DNA of 14,801 bases from an uncultured Bacteroidota bacterium (lineage in GTDB: Bacteria > Bacteroidota > Bacteroidia > NS11-12g > UBA9320): contig CAJXLR010000018.1 in NCBI GenBank assembly GCA_913056425.1, positions 1 to 14,801 of the forward strand, in the 5' to 3' direction. Position numbers and translations under genes: made by a program. Each line of letters begins with the position of its first letter. Position 1 is the stretch's first letter. Of this stretch, positions 8,220 through 14,801 are shown one piece after another. A model generated the notes under the pieces. That model was not told where the DNA came from and ran no database searches. It was given only the letters and a program-made list of their open reading frames with translations.

Positions 8220-8978
8220 TTGGTCAATCCCCGTCCGCAAACCGTTCACCTCGGTCATGTTATTATTAAAAAGCACCGTGTTGGGTCAACCAATGATGAG
8301 CTTAAACAAATAGTACGTGAAAATTCAAAGCTGGATTCTGGTTTTACCGTCGTGGCAGAATATCAAACAAAGGGAAGGGGCCAAGGGCGCAACCAATGGA
8401 TTAGTGAGTCGGGAAAGAATGCAATGTTCTCTGTTTTTATACGCTTACCTCAGGACGTCCGAGAAAATATTTTTCTGTTGAATTTTGCCGTTTCGCTGGG
8501 CGTTCGTGCCGCGGTCCAAAAGAAACTTATTGGGCAACAGGTAGAAGTAAAATGGCCAAACGATATTATGGTAGGCGGTAAAAAGGTTGCAGGAATTCTA
8601 ATTGAAAATACCTTCGGAGCTTACGTGAATTCAATTGTTGGGGTTGGAGTTAATGTTAACCAAAATGAATTTGGAGAAATGTCGCGCGCAACATCCATTG
8701 CTTCGGTTTCCGGCAACACCTCTGATATTAATGAGTTTATAACGGATTGTCTGGAGTACGTCGAAAAGTATATTAACCTGATGCTTAACCAAACACATTT
8801 GCAACAAATCAGAAAACTATACGTATCACAACTGTACAAACTGGATGAAACAGTTCAAGTGGGTGGTAAAGACCATAAAGTAATTGATGTAGATGCCGAA
8901 GGGAAGCTGATTTTACGAGATGAGGGCGGTAAACAAATGGCAATCACACATAACGAAAAGAAAATCGAATGGACTTAG
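8220..8978 (+). CDS. birA: Biotin--[acetyl-CoA-carboxylase] ligase
   Basis: This enzyme makes biotinyl-AMP from biotin and ATP and transfers biotin to the carrier domain of acetyl-CoA carboxylase. The protein has 252 residues and lacks the N-terminal DNA-binding domain of E. coli BirA, so it is the monofunctional type and probably not a repressor. Visible motifs are VGSTNDEL at 21-28 (substrate pocket), the ATP/biotin loop GRGQGRNQW at 52-60, KWPNDI at 111-116, GGKKVAGILIE at 119-129 and GVGVNVNQ at 141-148, followed by a short C-terminal SH3-like domain. The start must be TTG at 8220: a stop codon lies two codons upstream and the first in-frame ATG, at about codon 69, is inside the catalytic domain. 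Its end overlaps coaX by 10 bases. Confidence 0.95.
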   Translation: MVNPRPQTVHLGHVIIKKHRVGSTNDELKQIVRENSKLDSGFTVVAEYQTKGRGQGRNQWISESGKNAMFSVFIRLPQDVRENIFLLNFAVSLGVRAAVQKKLIGQQVEVKWPNDIMVGGKKVAGILIENTFGAYVNSIVGVGVNVNQNEFGEMSRATSIASVSGNTSDINEFITDCLEYVEKYINLMLNQTHLQQIRKLYVSQLYKLDETVQVGGKDHKVIDVDAEGKLILRDEGGKQMAITHNEKKIEWT

Positions 8979-9685
8979 TAGTTGATATTGGGAATACCTC
9001 TGTGAAAGCGGCGCTTTTTGAGAATAATGGGATCCACAAGGTGCTTCGAGCGGACGATGCATTTGACGACCTCTCACTCAAGTTGAAATCTTACGACATC
9101 GAGCGAATGATTGTGAGCTCAACACGAGACAATGTTCAGGAGGTAGGGGCATTTTGGTCCGACCGATTTCCTGTGATCGTCCTAGATCACAAGCTCCCTT
9201 TGCCAATCCAGATCGCATATAAAACTCCTGAAACGCTCGGTAAAGATCGTGTTGCTGCATGTGTAGGTGCCAGGTTCTTGCATCCTCAAGGGCCGTTACT
9301 CTCGATTGATGTCGGGACGTGTATCACCTACGATATACTAACCGCTGATGATCAGTATTTGGGTGGGAGCATCAGCCCCGGAATAGAGTTGAGATATAGG
9401 GCGATGCACGAGTTTACCGCAGCTCTGCCTCTAGTGGACCATCGCGAGGTTAATCATCCATATGGTTACGATACAACCACCAGTTTGTCTACTGGCGTCA
9501 TACTGGGAATTACTGAGGAGATAGAAGGCCGAATTTCAAGATATGAAGCCATGTTTCCAGAGCTAAAAACCATTCTCACTGGAGGAGATGCCAGATATTT
9601 TGTCAATCATGTTAAAAAGAAGATATTCGCGAACCAAAATTTGGTGCTCATTGGGCTTCACAAAATCCTTAAATATAACTCCTAA
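8969..9685 (+). CDS. coaX: Type III pantothenate kinase
   Basis: This enzyme phosphorylates pantothenate with ATP, the first step of coenzyme A synthesis. The product is 238 residues of the ASKHA-fold CoaX family. Visible motifs are the phosphate-1 loop DIGNTSVK (6-13), TPETLGKDR (86-94), DVGTCITYD (114-122) with the catalytic Asp114, GGSISPG (132-138), and ILTGGDA near the C-terminus. The ATG lies inside the last codons of birA (ATGGACTTAG, 10-base overlap), so translation is probably coupled. Biotin ligase and CoA kinase side by side join two cofactor steps that feed acetyl-CoA carboxylation. The gene's end overlaps the start region of the next outer-membrane protein. Confidence 0.96.
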   Translation: MDLVVDIGNTSVKAALFENNGIHKVLRADDAFDDLSLKLKSYDIERMIVSSTRDNVQEVGAFWSDRFPVIVLDHKLPLPIQIAYKTPETLGKDRVAACVGARFLHPQGPLLSIDVGTCITYDILTADDQYLGGSISPGIELRYRAMHEFTAALPLVDHREVNHPYGYDTTTSLSTGVILGITEEIEGRISRYEAMFPELKTILTGGDARYFVNHVKKKIFANQNLVLIGLHKILKYNS

Positions 9686-10997
9686 GGCCTTATTCAGATT
9701 AACCTCTTTGACCATCGCGATAGTCGTTGGCGGAATGAGCGGTTATGGCCAAAGTTCTCCTTACACGTTGGGGACTCTCGGTTTGCTTCAATCTGAGGGT
9801 TTTACCCAACACCAGTTGATGGGTGGCTTATCTTCCAGTTTGGCAGACGAAGGTGATTTTACCTTAGTTAATCCGGCGAGTTTGGCCAGTCTGAAGTATA
9901 CAAGCTTGCAAACCGGAAGCTACTTCAATTTTATTGAGCAAGAATCGGCCACTAAGCGCAGAACAGATAGAGACGGAGATTTTGGAGGCTTGGCCTTGGC
10001 ATTTCCAATTTCGTTGAAACACAATCTTGGCTTTGGCGCAGGTTTAACTCGTTACACCGATTTGAACTACCTCATCATTAATGAAACGGAGGAGCACGGG
10101 AATGATGTTCGGAATGTTTTTGCAGGAAATGGTGGAATAAATCAGTTTAGTTTTGGTTTGGGGTATCAACCTATTAAAGGATTGTCCATTGGCCTTCGTG
10201 CAGGATTTCTGTCCGGCAGTATCGAAACTTCAGAAGACAAGCAGTTCCCGGATAACAAGAATCTATTTAGTGTTCGCAAGATCTATACGGATTACTTCTC
10301 TGGAGTAAAGTACACTGTAGGTGTACAGTATGGTAGACAAGATTCGACCGGAAGATTCTTTCGCATTGGAGTAAACGGAAGTCCACTCACAAACGCCAAT
10401 GTCGGTCGCGATGAGATTGTGACCACTTACAATGCCGCAGGTAACTATTTCATAGATACGTTGTCGCGACGAGAAGATGGTGGTTACGAACAGTCACTTC
10501 CAATGGAGTACAGAGCCTCCCTAAGTGTGGGGAAGAAAGATATTTGGCTAATTGGTATTGAGTACAACCATCAGGCGTGGTCCGAGGTGTCTCGAGAATC
10601 CAGTGCGAACTTTTTTGATGCACAGTCGTTTACCATCGGAGGTTACTGGCAATTAAAAAGTGAAAGAAAAACCCAGATGACTTCCTTCTCAGAACGAGCT
10701 AAGGATTATCTGGCAAGAACACGGATATATTATGGCGTCCAGCAACGCAACCTATATACCGGTGTTGTTAACCAAAAGGTAATGGAAACAAAACTCAGTT
10801 TGGGCTTAGGTTTGCCACTAACTCGATTCTACCGAACCGAGGGAGTGAAGAAGAGCTTTGTTTCGAGAATCAACGTTGGGGCGGAGTATACCATGAGAGG
10901 TTCAACTGATCCCGGAATGATTCAAGAAAACATTCTTGGCATCAAACTTGGTTTAACGTTTAACGACAAGTGGTTTAACAAACGCAAGTACAGATAA
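9651..10997 (+). CDS. FadL/OmpP1-like outer-membrane beta-barrel protein
   Basis: This is an exported beta-barrel protein of about 449 residues. After the signal peptide (hydrophobic SLTIAIVVGGMSGYGQ) the mature protein begins SSPYTLGTLGLLQSEGF and soon shows DFTLVNPASLASL, an NPA-type motif seen in FadL-like and PorV-like Bacteroidota barrels. Alternating Gly/aromatic strands follow (FGLGYQPIKGLSIGLRAGF, WLIGIEYNHQAWSEVS), ending with KLGLTFNDKWFNKRKYR. The start is uncertain because all candidates except TTG 9708 overlap coaX. ATG 9588 or 9609 would give an unusually long n-region and overlap coaX by 98 or 77 bases. TTG 9651 (overlap 35) gives a normal signal peptide with Lys and Arg in its n-region, so I chose it. 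The substrate is unknown; it may be hydrophobic by family analogy. Confidence 0.82.
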   Translation: MGFTKSLNITPKALFRLTSLTIAIVVGGMSGYGQSSPYTLGTLGLLQSEGFTQHQLMGGLSSSLADEGDFTLVNPASLASLKYTSLQTGSYFNFIEQESATKRRTDRDGDFGGLALAFPISLKHNLGFGAGLTRYTDLNYLIINETEEHGNDVRNVFAGNGGINQFSFGLGYQPIKGLSIGLRAGFLSGSIETSEDKQFPDNKNLFSVRKIYTDYFSGVKYTVGVQYGRQDSTGRFFRIGVNGSPLTNANVGRDEIVTTYNAAGNYFIDTLSRREDGGYEQSLPMEYRASLSVGKKDIWLIGIEYNHQAWSEVSRESSANFFDAQSFTIGGYWQLKSERKTQMTSFSERAKDYLARTRIYYGVQQRNLYTGVVNQKVMETKLSLGLGLPLTRFYRTEGVKKSFVSRINVGAEYTMRGSTDPGMIQENILGIKLGLTFNDKWFNKRKYR

Positions 10998-11016
10998 GAA
11001 AAGTAAAAACAGAGAT

Positions 11017-12372
11017 ATGAAGATGAAATTGAAAGTTACAAAGTTGATCCTGATTGCAGCCTTTGCCTTGATTGGTTCTGCAAGTGCATTCGCACAAAAA
11101 GATTGCGGTCCGAAATATGGATTGGATAGTGCACTGGGACAAAAGAATCTTGGGATGTTTAACCAGTACTTTAAGCAGAAAGATTACGTTCAAGCTTACG
11201 ATTACTGGGTTTACCTATTTAACAACGCACCTTGTGCAAGTAAACGAATTACATTCAACGGAGCGTTTATCGCCAAAAACTATCTGGTGCATTTACAAAA
11301 AACCGATACCGCGGCTTTCAATGCGCGAAAAGATGGATTAATTGATACCATCTTATTGACATACGACAAACGTATCAAACACTGGGGAGGAGAATGGGAC
11401 GTACGTGCGAAGCAAGCCGTTGATATGTACAAGCTTCGTCCAGACTTGAGAGACTCTGCCATGAAGCTTTATGCAATGAGTGTCGAGAAGTTAGGTAACT
11501 CAACAAATTATAAAACGGCGGTGTACTATATGCAAGCAGCCATTTCTGAGCACAAGTACAAACGTTACACATTGGATTCGCTATACGATTTATACTTCCA
11601 GTTGCAGGACATCACAACGTATAACATCAAGAATCAAACTAAACCAAAGGAGATTAAGAAGTGGAATATTGTTGATACATCGCTTACGAAGATGATGAGA
11701 CCGTACTTCACATGTGAGAAAATCGAAGAGTTCTTCAAAGCTCAGACCGATGCTGCGCCAAACGATATTTCCTTACTTAAGAAGGTTAGTGGTTTGTTAG
11801 AGTCTGCAAAATGTAACAGCTCTGATTACGCGTTGGATGTAGCCATTAAACTTTACGAGCTAGAGCCATCGTCTGAGTCCGCGGTCGTAATTGGTAAGAC
11901 TTACCAAGCGAAAGAGCAAAACGACAAAGCGATTGAATGGTACGTAAAAGGGGTAGATGGTATTGCAGACTCTACAGAGCGTGAGCAGTTGTATCAAAGA
12001 ATGGCGGCAATTGAGTATGCTGCAGGAAAAGTTTCAAACGCGAAGAATTATGCTCAGAAAGCAGTAGCCATCAACCCAAATAACGGTGCAGCTCACTTGA
12101 TTATCGCAGGTTGCTATGCAAAAAGTAGAGGTGCATGTTCTAGTGATGGAATTGATGGGTTAAGTGTATACTGGGCGGCATACGATAGAGCCTTGAAAGC
12201 AAAAACGGTTGACCCAAGTGTTACGGAACAAGCAAATAAGTTGATGAATTCATACGCAGCTTCATTTGTGAAGAGCGAAGAAGCATTCTTCAAGAGCTTC
12301 CCGGTAGCGGAAGGTGGAACTTACACAGTTCCATGTCTTGGAATTTCAACAACGGTTAGATTCCGTAAATAA
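11017..12372 (+). CDS. Exported tetratricopeptide-repeat protein
   Basis: The product has 451 residues and a clear signal peptide (MKMKLKVTKLILIAAFALIGSASAFAQ). The central part is helical with no named domain. TPR-like helix pairs are visible at about residues 270-370, for example DVAIKLYELEPSSESAVVIG, DKAIEWYVKGVDG and NAKNYAQKAVAINPNNGAA. The C-terminus FPVAEGGTYTVPCLGISTTVRFR has the Cys-containing ending I associate with a Bacteroidota-restricted family of periplasmic TPR proteins encoded near lptC (recollection, not searched). The role is unknown; it may be a scaffold for envelope assembly. Start ATG 11017 is followed by a second ATG two codons on, and either would work. It lies 19 bases after the beta-barrel gene. 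A terminator-like hairpin follows its stop, inside the next gene. Confidence 0.88.
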   Translation: MKMKLKVTKLILIAAFALIGSASAFAQKDCGPKYGLDSALGQKNLGMFNQYFKQKDYVQAYDYWVYLFNNAPCASKRITFNGAFIAKNYLVHLQKTDTAAFNARKDGLIDTILLTYDKRIKHWGGEWDVRAKQAVDMYKLRPDLRDSAMKLYAMSVEKLGNSTNYKTAVYYMQAAISEHKYKRYTLDSLYDLYFQLQDITTYNIKNQTKPKEIKKWNIVDTSLTKMMRPYFTCEKIEEFFKAQTDAAPNDISLLKKVSGLLESAKCNSSDYALDVAIKLYELEPSSESAVVIGKTYQAKEQNDKAIEWYVKGVDGIADSTEREQLYQRMAAIEYAAGKVSNAKNYAQKAVAINPNNGAAHLIIAGCYAKSRGACSSDGIDGLSVYWAAYDRALKAKTVDPSVTEQANKLMNSYAASFVKSEEAFFKSFPVAEGGTYTVPCLGISTTVRFRK

Positions 12373-12379
12373 CCGAATA

Positions 12380-12970
12380 ATGAAATTGCAAAGCCGGTGG
12401 TCTAAGCTTTTTATATTGATGCTAATCACCGGCTTTTTTGTGCAATGTCGTAAGGCCGAAGACAAGAAGAACTATCAAGAATACTTGGAGCAGGCCGAAG
12501 ACTTGAGCGTTGAGCGCGTAGAAAATGTAACTATAAACTATACCGATAGTGCAGTACTTCGTGCGACTATCAACGCCCCCGTAATGATTCGATACCCGGA
12601 GCGAGATGAGCCTTACACCGAGATGCCAGAAGGTTTGCTGGCTAAGTTTTTCAAGCCGGATGGAACCGAGGACAGTCGCCTATCTGCAGCTTATGGTATT
12701 AATTACGAGTCAAAGAAGCTTATCAAGCTTACAGACTCGGTAAGGGTAGTAAACAAAGAAGGAGAGGAGTTGAAAAGCGAAGAGCTCTTTTGGGACCAAA
12801 AGAAAAAGAAAATCTATACCAATAAATTTGTGCGTATTATTCGCAACGGAGAAACACTGCGAGGCGATGGTTTCGAGAGCAATGAGAATTTTACCAAGTA
12901 CCGTATACTCAGACCCGCAGGACCGGGTTCAATCGATACAGACCTAGATGATATAAATGAAGAGAATTAA
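12380..12970 (+). CDS. lptC: LPS export ABC transporter periplasmic protein LptC
   Basis: LptC is the inner-membrane-anchored periplasmic component that passes lipopolysaccharide from LptBFG to LptA. The product has 196 residues. It has an N-terminal hydrophobic segment (about 10-22) ending FFVQC at Cys23. Cys23 may be lipidated, but Gln at position -1 makes a poor lipobox. A beta-jellyroll domain follows, with family-typical features: VTINYTDSAVLRATINAPVM, SAAYGINYESKKLIKLTDSV, ELKSEELFWDQKKKKIYTN, RGDGFESNENFTKYRI. I chose ATG 12380, seven bases after the TPR gene; an in-frame ATG at 12314 lies deep in that gene and would destroy the signal anchor. The end overlaps the small membrane-protein gene by 14 bases. 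The first 20 codons contain a hairpin with a T-tract. Confidence 0.9.
   Translation: MKLQSRWSKLFILMLITGFFVQCRKAEDKKNYQEYLEQAEDLSVERVENVTINYTDSAVLRATINAPVMIRYPERDEPYTEMPEGLLAKFFKPDGTEDSRLSAAYGINYESKKLIKLTDSVRVVNKEGEELKSEELFWDQKKKKIYTNKFVRIIRNGETLRGDGFESNENFTKYRILRPAGPGSIDTDLDDINEEN
12390..12439 (+). terminator. Terminator-like hairpin inside the lptC membrane-anchor codons
   Basis: AAAGCCGGTG (12390-12399) pairs perfectly with CACCGGCTTT (12427-12436), and the T-run 12434-12439 follows the GC-rich part of the stem. The loop is 27 bases, long for a classic terminator. It begins 18 bases after the stop of the TPR gene, a normal terminator position. It also lies in codons 4-20 of lptC, where the T-run encodes Phe19-Phe20. 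It may limit read-through from the TPR gene or tie lptC transcription to its translation. The pairing is visible; the function is inferred. Confidence 0.5.
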
Positions 12971-13142
12971 TCGCATCATACAAATCGTTTGGATGATTGT
13001 AGGAGCAGTCGCTCTAGTAGAGGCTTTTATTGAGTTTCAGAAAAACGGAATGGGCACACGTGTTTATATCCTGTTTGGCGCATTTGTAGTGGCACTCGTC
13101 ATGTATTCACTGCGCCGCCGTCAGGGGCGTTCCATGAATTAA
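12957..13142 (+). CDS. Small two-helix membrane protein
   Basis: The product has 61 residues with two predicted transmembrane helices at about residues 7-26 (IIQIVWMIVGAVALVEAFI) and 35-52 (RVYILFGAFVVALVMYSL). A short loop separates them and the tail RRRQGRSMN is basic, so both termini probably face the cytoplasm. The start codon lies inside the end of lptC (14-base overlap) and the frame, basic termini and hydrophobicity are convincing. I do not recognise a named family. Similar small proteins follow lptC in other Bacteroidota, from memory. The position suggests a role linked to LptC or the inner membrane, but no function can be assigned. Its stop is only 7 bases from the stop of the convergent patatin gene. 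Confidence 0.82.
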   Translation: MKRINRIIQIVWMIVGAVALVEAFIEFQKNGMGTRVYILFGAFVVALVMYSLRRRQGRSMN

Positions 13143-13149
13143 GCTAGAC

Positions 13150-13923
13150 TTAAAATAATTTGGTTAGTTCACTTAGAACTCGGTTTGCTTCTTTGTAGCC
13201 AACTTCAATCAATTGGGGAGTTTGATCGGTCTTAATAAGATTAAACTCAGCTAAATTAGGTGCGACTAGAATATCGGCTTCATCGTGCATCTTGCGTGAC
13301 GCGTTCGACAACGTGAAGTGAAAACTGTTGATCAAAACATCCATAATGTTGGTGGGCTTTTGAATCCCACGCTTGGCGTTTAGATCCACTGCGATAATTA
13401 TATCGGCACCCTTGCTACGTAGCGGGCTGATGGGCAAATTCTCAACAATCCCACCATCAACCAATAACCCGCCATTTAGTTGGATTGGTTTAAATATTCC
13501 TGGTATACAGGTGCTCGCTAAAACTGCATCTGCGACAGAGCCTTTCTCAATCACCACCTTGCTCCCCGAACTTATGTCAGTTGCTATAATTGACAATGGA
13601 ATTTTTGCATCTTGGAACTGTGCATCGCCTATGTGTTTTTTGAGCAAGTTTTTCATCTTGCGATTTGAAAACAAAGCAAATGTGGAAACAGAGAAGGTTG
13701 ATATGTCTCTCCACGATAAGGCCTTGGCTACGCGCTCTACTTCGTCAATATCTTGATTAAAAGCGTATAAGCTACCTACCAACGCCCCAACACTCGTTCC
13801 GCTGATGTAATCAATCGTAACATCATGCTCTCGAAGTGCTTTTAGCACACCAATGTGGGCTCCTCCGAGTGCTACCCCTCCGCTCAATGCTAAACCTACA
13901 GTTTTTCGTTTGGAACTTGCCAT
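13150..13923 (-). CDS. Patatin-like phospholipase (RssA type)
   Basis: This is a 257-residue serine-aspartate acyl hydrolase. The oxyanion-hole glycine motif SGGVALGGAHIGVL starts at residue 14, the nucleophile elbow GTSVG puts Ser44 at the active site, and DGG at 156-158 (LLVDGGIVENLP) supplies the catalytic Asp156. All catalytic elements are intact. The substrate is probably a membrane phospholipid or lysophospholipid. There is no signal peptide, so it is likely cytoplasmic or membrane-peripheral, as for E. coli RssA. ATG 13923 is well placed just before the first strand (KRKTVGLALSGG). The gene follows the DinB-like gene by 41 bases on the same strand and converges with the lptC operon. 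Confidence 0.94.
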   Translation of the reverse strand: MASSKRKTVGLALSGGVALGGAHIGVLKALREHDVTIDYISGTSVGALVGSLYAFNQDIDEVERVAKALSWRDISTFSVSTFALFSNRKMKNLLKKHIGDAQFQDAKIPLSIIATDISSGSKVVIEKGSVADAVLASTCIPGIFKPIQLNGGLLVDGGIVENLPISPLRSKGADIIIAVDLNAKRGIQKPTNIMDVLINSFHFTLSNASRKMHDEADILVAPNLAEFNLIKTDQTPQLIEVGYKEANRVLSELTKLF

Positions 13924-13964
13924 TGGCGCAAAGAACGCTTAAGACGTTTCAACGTCCAAAAGTC

Positions 13965-14513
13965 CTATTCCTTTAGTCCGTCATAAATTTCATATCCCAG
14001 TTCACGCTGAATTATGTCGATATGGTGTTCTACATGGTAGGTGGAGGCAATCATGAACTCTCGATACGACACCAAGCCTAAATGAGGGTGCCACAATTTG
14101 TACCATCGCTGCCAGCGGATAGGTATGTAATTGAACTTGCGCGCAATGCGCTTTATTCGCCTTCTGTAGCGCTTGATGTATTCATGTTTGTTCCGTTGAT
14201 GTAAGACTTGAGGGCTGGTTAAAAAAGGGTGTTTAACTCCTTTGCTCAGTGCTTTTTCGTAGCGCTTAGAAACTGCGGTAAAGTTCAATTCTCGTTTGAG
14301 TGGAATTATGCTAATTATAACTCGGAATAAAAAAGGCAAACGAAATCTTCGTCGGAACAGACTTGCCCACTTTGAAACATGGAGAAAATGCTGTCCTGCT
14401 GACCATCGATTCGATAGTCGTTTTTCAAAATCTTCGGCATCCAATTGGTCAATGACGTCTGAAAGCTTACGATGACTCTCCACAAATCGGATCACTACCT
14501 CGTCTTCGGACAT
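13965..14513 (-). CDS. DinB-like four-helix-bundle protein
   Basis: This is a 182-residue protein of the DinB/YfiT-like superfamily, whose members carry a metal-binding histidine triad and are often thiol S-transferases. WSAGQHFLHVSKW (37-49) provides candidate ligand His42 or His45, and TYHVEHHIDIIQRELGY (158-174) provides His160 with His163/His164, the usual H-x3-H arrangement in the last helix. Between them is an unusually basic stretch at about 114-141 (YIKRYRRRIKRIARKF). There is no signal peptide. The substrate is unknown. It may be transcribed with the patatin-like gene. The family call rests on the histidine pattern and length; confidence in a precise function is low. Confidence 0.78.
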   Translation of the reverse strand: MSEDEVVIRFVESHRKLSDVIDQLDAEDFEKRLSNRWSAGQHFLHVSKWASLFRRRFRLPFLFRVIISIIPLKRELNFTAVSKRYEKALSKGVKHPFLTSPQVLHQRNKHEYIKRYRRRIKRIARKFNYIPIRWQRWYKLWHPHLGLVSYREFMIASTYHVEHHIDIIQRELGYEIYDGLKE

Positions 14514-14517
14514 GCTC

Positions 14518-14525
14518 CAAATCTA
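14518..14525 (-). promoter_or_regulatory. Possible -7 promoter box TAGATTTG before the DinB-like gene
   Basis: TAGATTTG matches TAnnTTTG exactly and ends four bases before the ATG at 14513, which would give a leaderless transcript. A TTG lies about 30 bases upstream, farther than the usual 17-23. It is a plausible but unproven promoter. Confidence 0.35.
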
Positions 14526-14571
14526 TTATTTTTAGTGCTACGATGGGAGGACGAACAACTACATAAGGAGT

Positions 14572-14652
14572 TTATCGAGTTTTGATTGAGAGTGCACCGG
14601 ATGGGCATTTCTCTACTTGTGCAATGATGTCATCTTTGCTGGCGCCATCGGC
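14572..14652 (-). pseudogene. C-terminal remnant of a mono-cluster 4Fe-4S ferredoxin-like protein, truncated at a sequence junction
   Basis: The last ~26 codons read ADGASKDDIIAQVEKCPSGALSIKTR and then TAA. The segment EE/DDII..VEKCPSGALS is the characteristic ending of the divergent 4Fe-4S mono-cluster (Fer4_19/YjdI-like) proteins, where this Cys is the last cluster ligand. The expected upstream part with the other cysteines and the PW motif is absent. The minus frame stays open to the right edge but becomes Gly/Arg/His/Pro-rich and has no family motifs, consistent with antisense of unrelated high-GC coding sequence. It is probably an intact gene in the real genome that is cut here by a chimeric join, not a decayed gene. 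Confidence 0.65.
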
Positions 14653-14801
14653 CTCGATCTGCAAGCCGCTCGGGAGGAAGCCGCCGTCACCATGTGCACC
14701 TCGCTCTCCCACCATCTCGCCCACCTGAAGATGCCCAAGGCGTCCCTCGAGGTCGTGTGGGAACCGGCCGAACGGCCCGAGGCGGCCGGACCGAGCCGGC
14801 C
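14650..14801 (+). other. Foreign high-GC segment, probably a chimeric contig end
   Basis: Counted GC is about 71% for 14641-14801 (83% in the last 41 bases), against about 43% for 14581-14640 and 37% for 14521-14580. The plus-strand frame through ctc-gat-ctg from 14653 is open to the edge with G or C at the third position in 41 of 49 codons. It reads LDLQAAREEAAVTM... SLEVVWEPAERPEAAG, so it looks like a coding fragment from a high-GC bacterium. The protein is not recognised. The exact join lies at about 14647-14660. Confidence 0.7.

Noticed and set aside
13143..13190. Bidirectional terminator between the convergent small-protein and patatin genes
   Set aside because: Only a 5-bp stem (AGTTC/GAACT near 13166-13180) is visible, with no proper T-run on either strand.
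13373..13756. 127-codon plus-strand frame opposite the patatin gene
   Set aside because: The minus strand carries the full catalytic Ser/Asp motifs of patatin, so the plus frame is antisense.
13943..13956. Small palindrome GACGTTTCAACGTC between the patatin and DinB-like genes
   Set aside because: The stem is 5-6 bp with a tiny loop and no T-run; chance occurrence is likely and there is no second copy nearby to suggest an operator.
14653..14801. Minus-strand continuation of the ferredoxin frame into the high-GC end as a longer N-terminal domain
   Set aside because: The translation is Gly/Arg/His/Pro-rich without cluster cysteines, and the plus frame has the better third-position GC signal, so the open minus frame is a by-product of high GC.
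1..14801. tRNA, rRNA, CRISPR array, insertion sequence or phage genes
   Set aside because: Gaps between genes are all under about 100 bases, and no repeats, integrase or transposase motifs were found.

Overview
The window looks like a chromosomal piece of a Bacteroidota bacterium, most likely a Flavobacteriales-type marine or free-living member (inference). The evidence is a TonB-dependent receptor with a carboxypeptidase-D-like N-terminal domain, a type IX secretion (T9SS) C-terminal sorting domain of the form LYPNP...GMYIV, a CoaX-type pantothenate kinase followed by an outer-membrane protein, a TPR protein and LptC, moderate GC content, and almost no Shine-Dalgarno sequences. No RNA genes, CRISPR arrays, insertion sequences or gene-free stretches over 300 bases are visible.

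Layout. Positions 1-8175 are transcribed leftwards. In transcription order they hold rsfS (ribosome silencing), a 700-residue exported protein with a Ca-binding-like loop, a 743-residue T9SS cargo protein with OB-fold-like repeats, a lipoprotein with fibronectin/Ig-like domains, and a TonB-dependent receptor that runs off the left edge. The last three are packed with gaps of 20 and 1 bases and then a 7-base overlap, so they probably act together as a cell-surface module of unknown substrate. Positions 8220-13142 are transcribed rightwards and hold birA, coaX, a FadL-like beta-barrel, an exported TPR protein, lptC and a two-helix membrane protein. This is a housekeeping and envelope-biogenesis operon with overlapping genes. 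Positions 13150-14513 are leftward again, with a patatin-like phospholipase and a DinB-like protein. They are followed upstream by the last ~25 codons of a mono-cluster 4Fe-4S ferredoxin-like protein.

Two things stand out. First, intrinsic-terminator-like hairpins with U-tracts sit inside the first codons of two membrane-anchored envelope proteins (the 487-residue lipoprotein and LptC), in both cases at normal terminator distance behind the stop codon of the preceding gene. A weaker third case lies behind rsfS. This would place an attenuation point inside a signal-peptide coding region. Second, the last ~150 bases change abruptly from about 40% to about 71% GC and cut off the ferredoxin gene. 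The high-GC piece reads as coding sequence of another organism on the opposite strand, which points to an assembly chimera at the end of the contig rather than a natural gene.

Four of the thirteen genes appear to start with TTG, three of them at tightly coupled or overlapping junctions.
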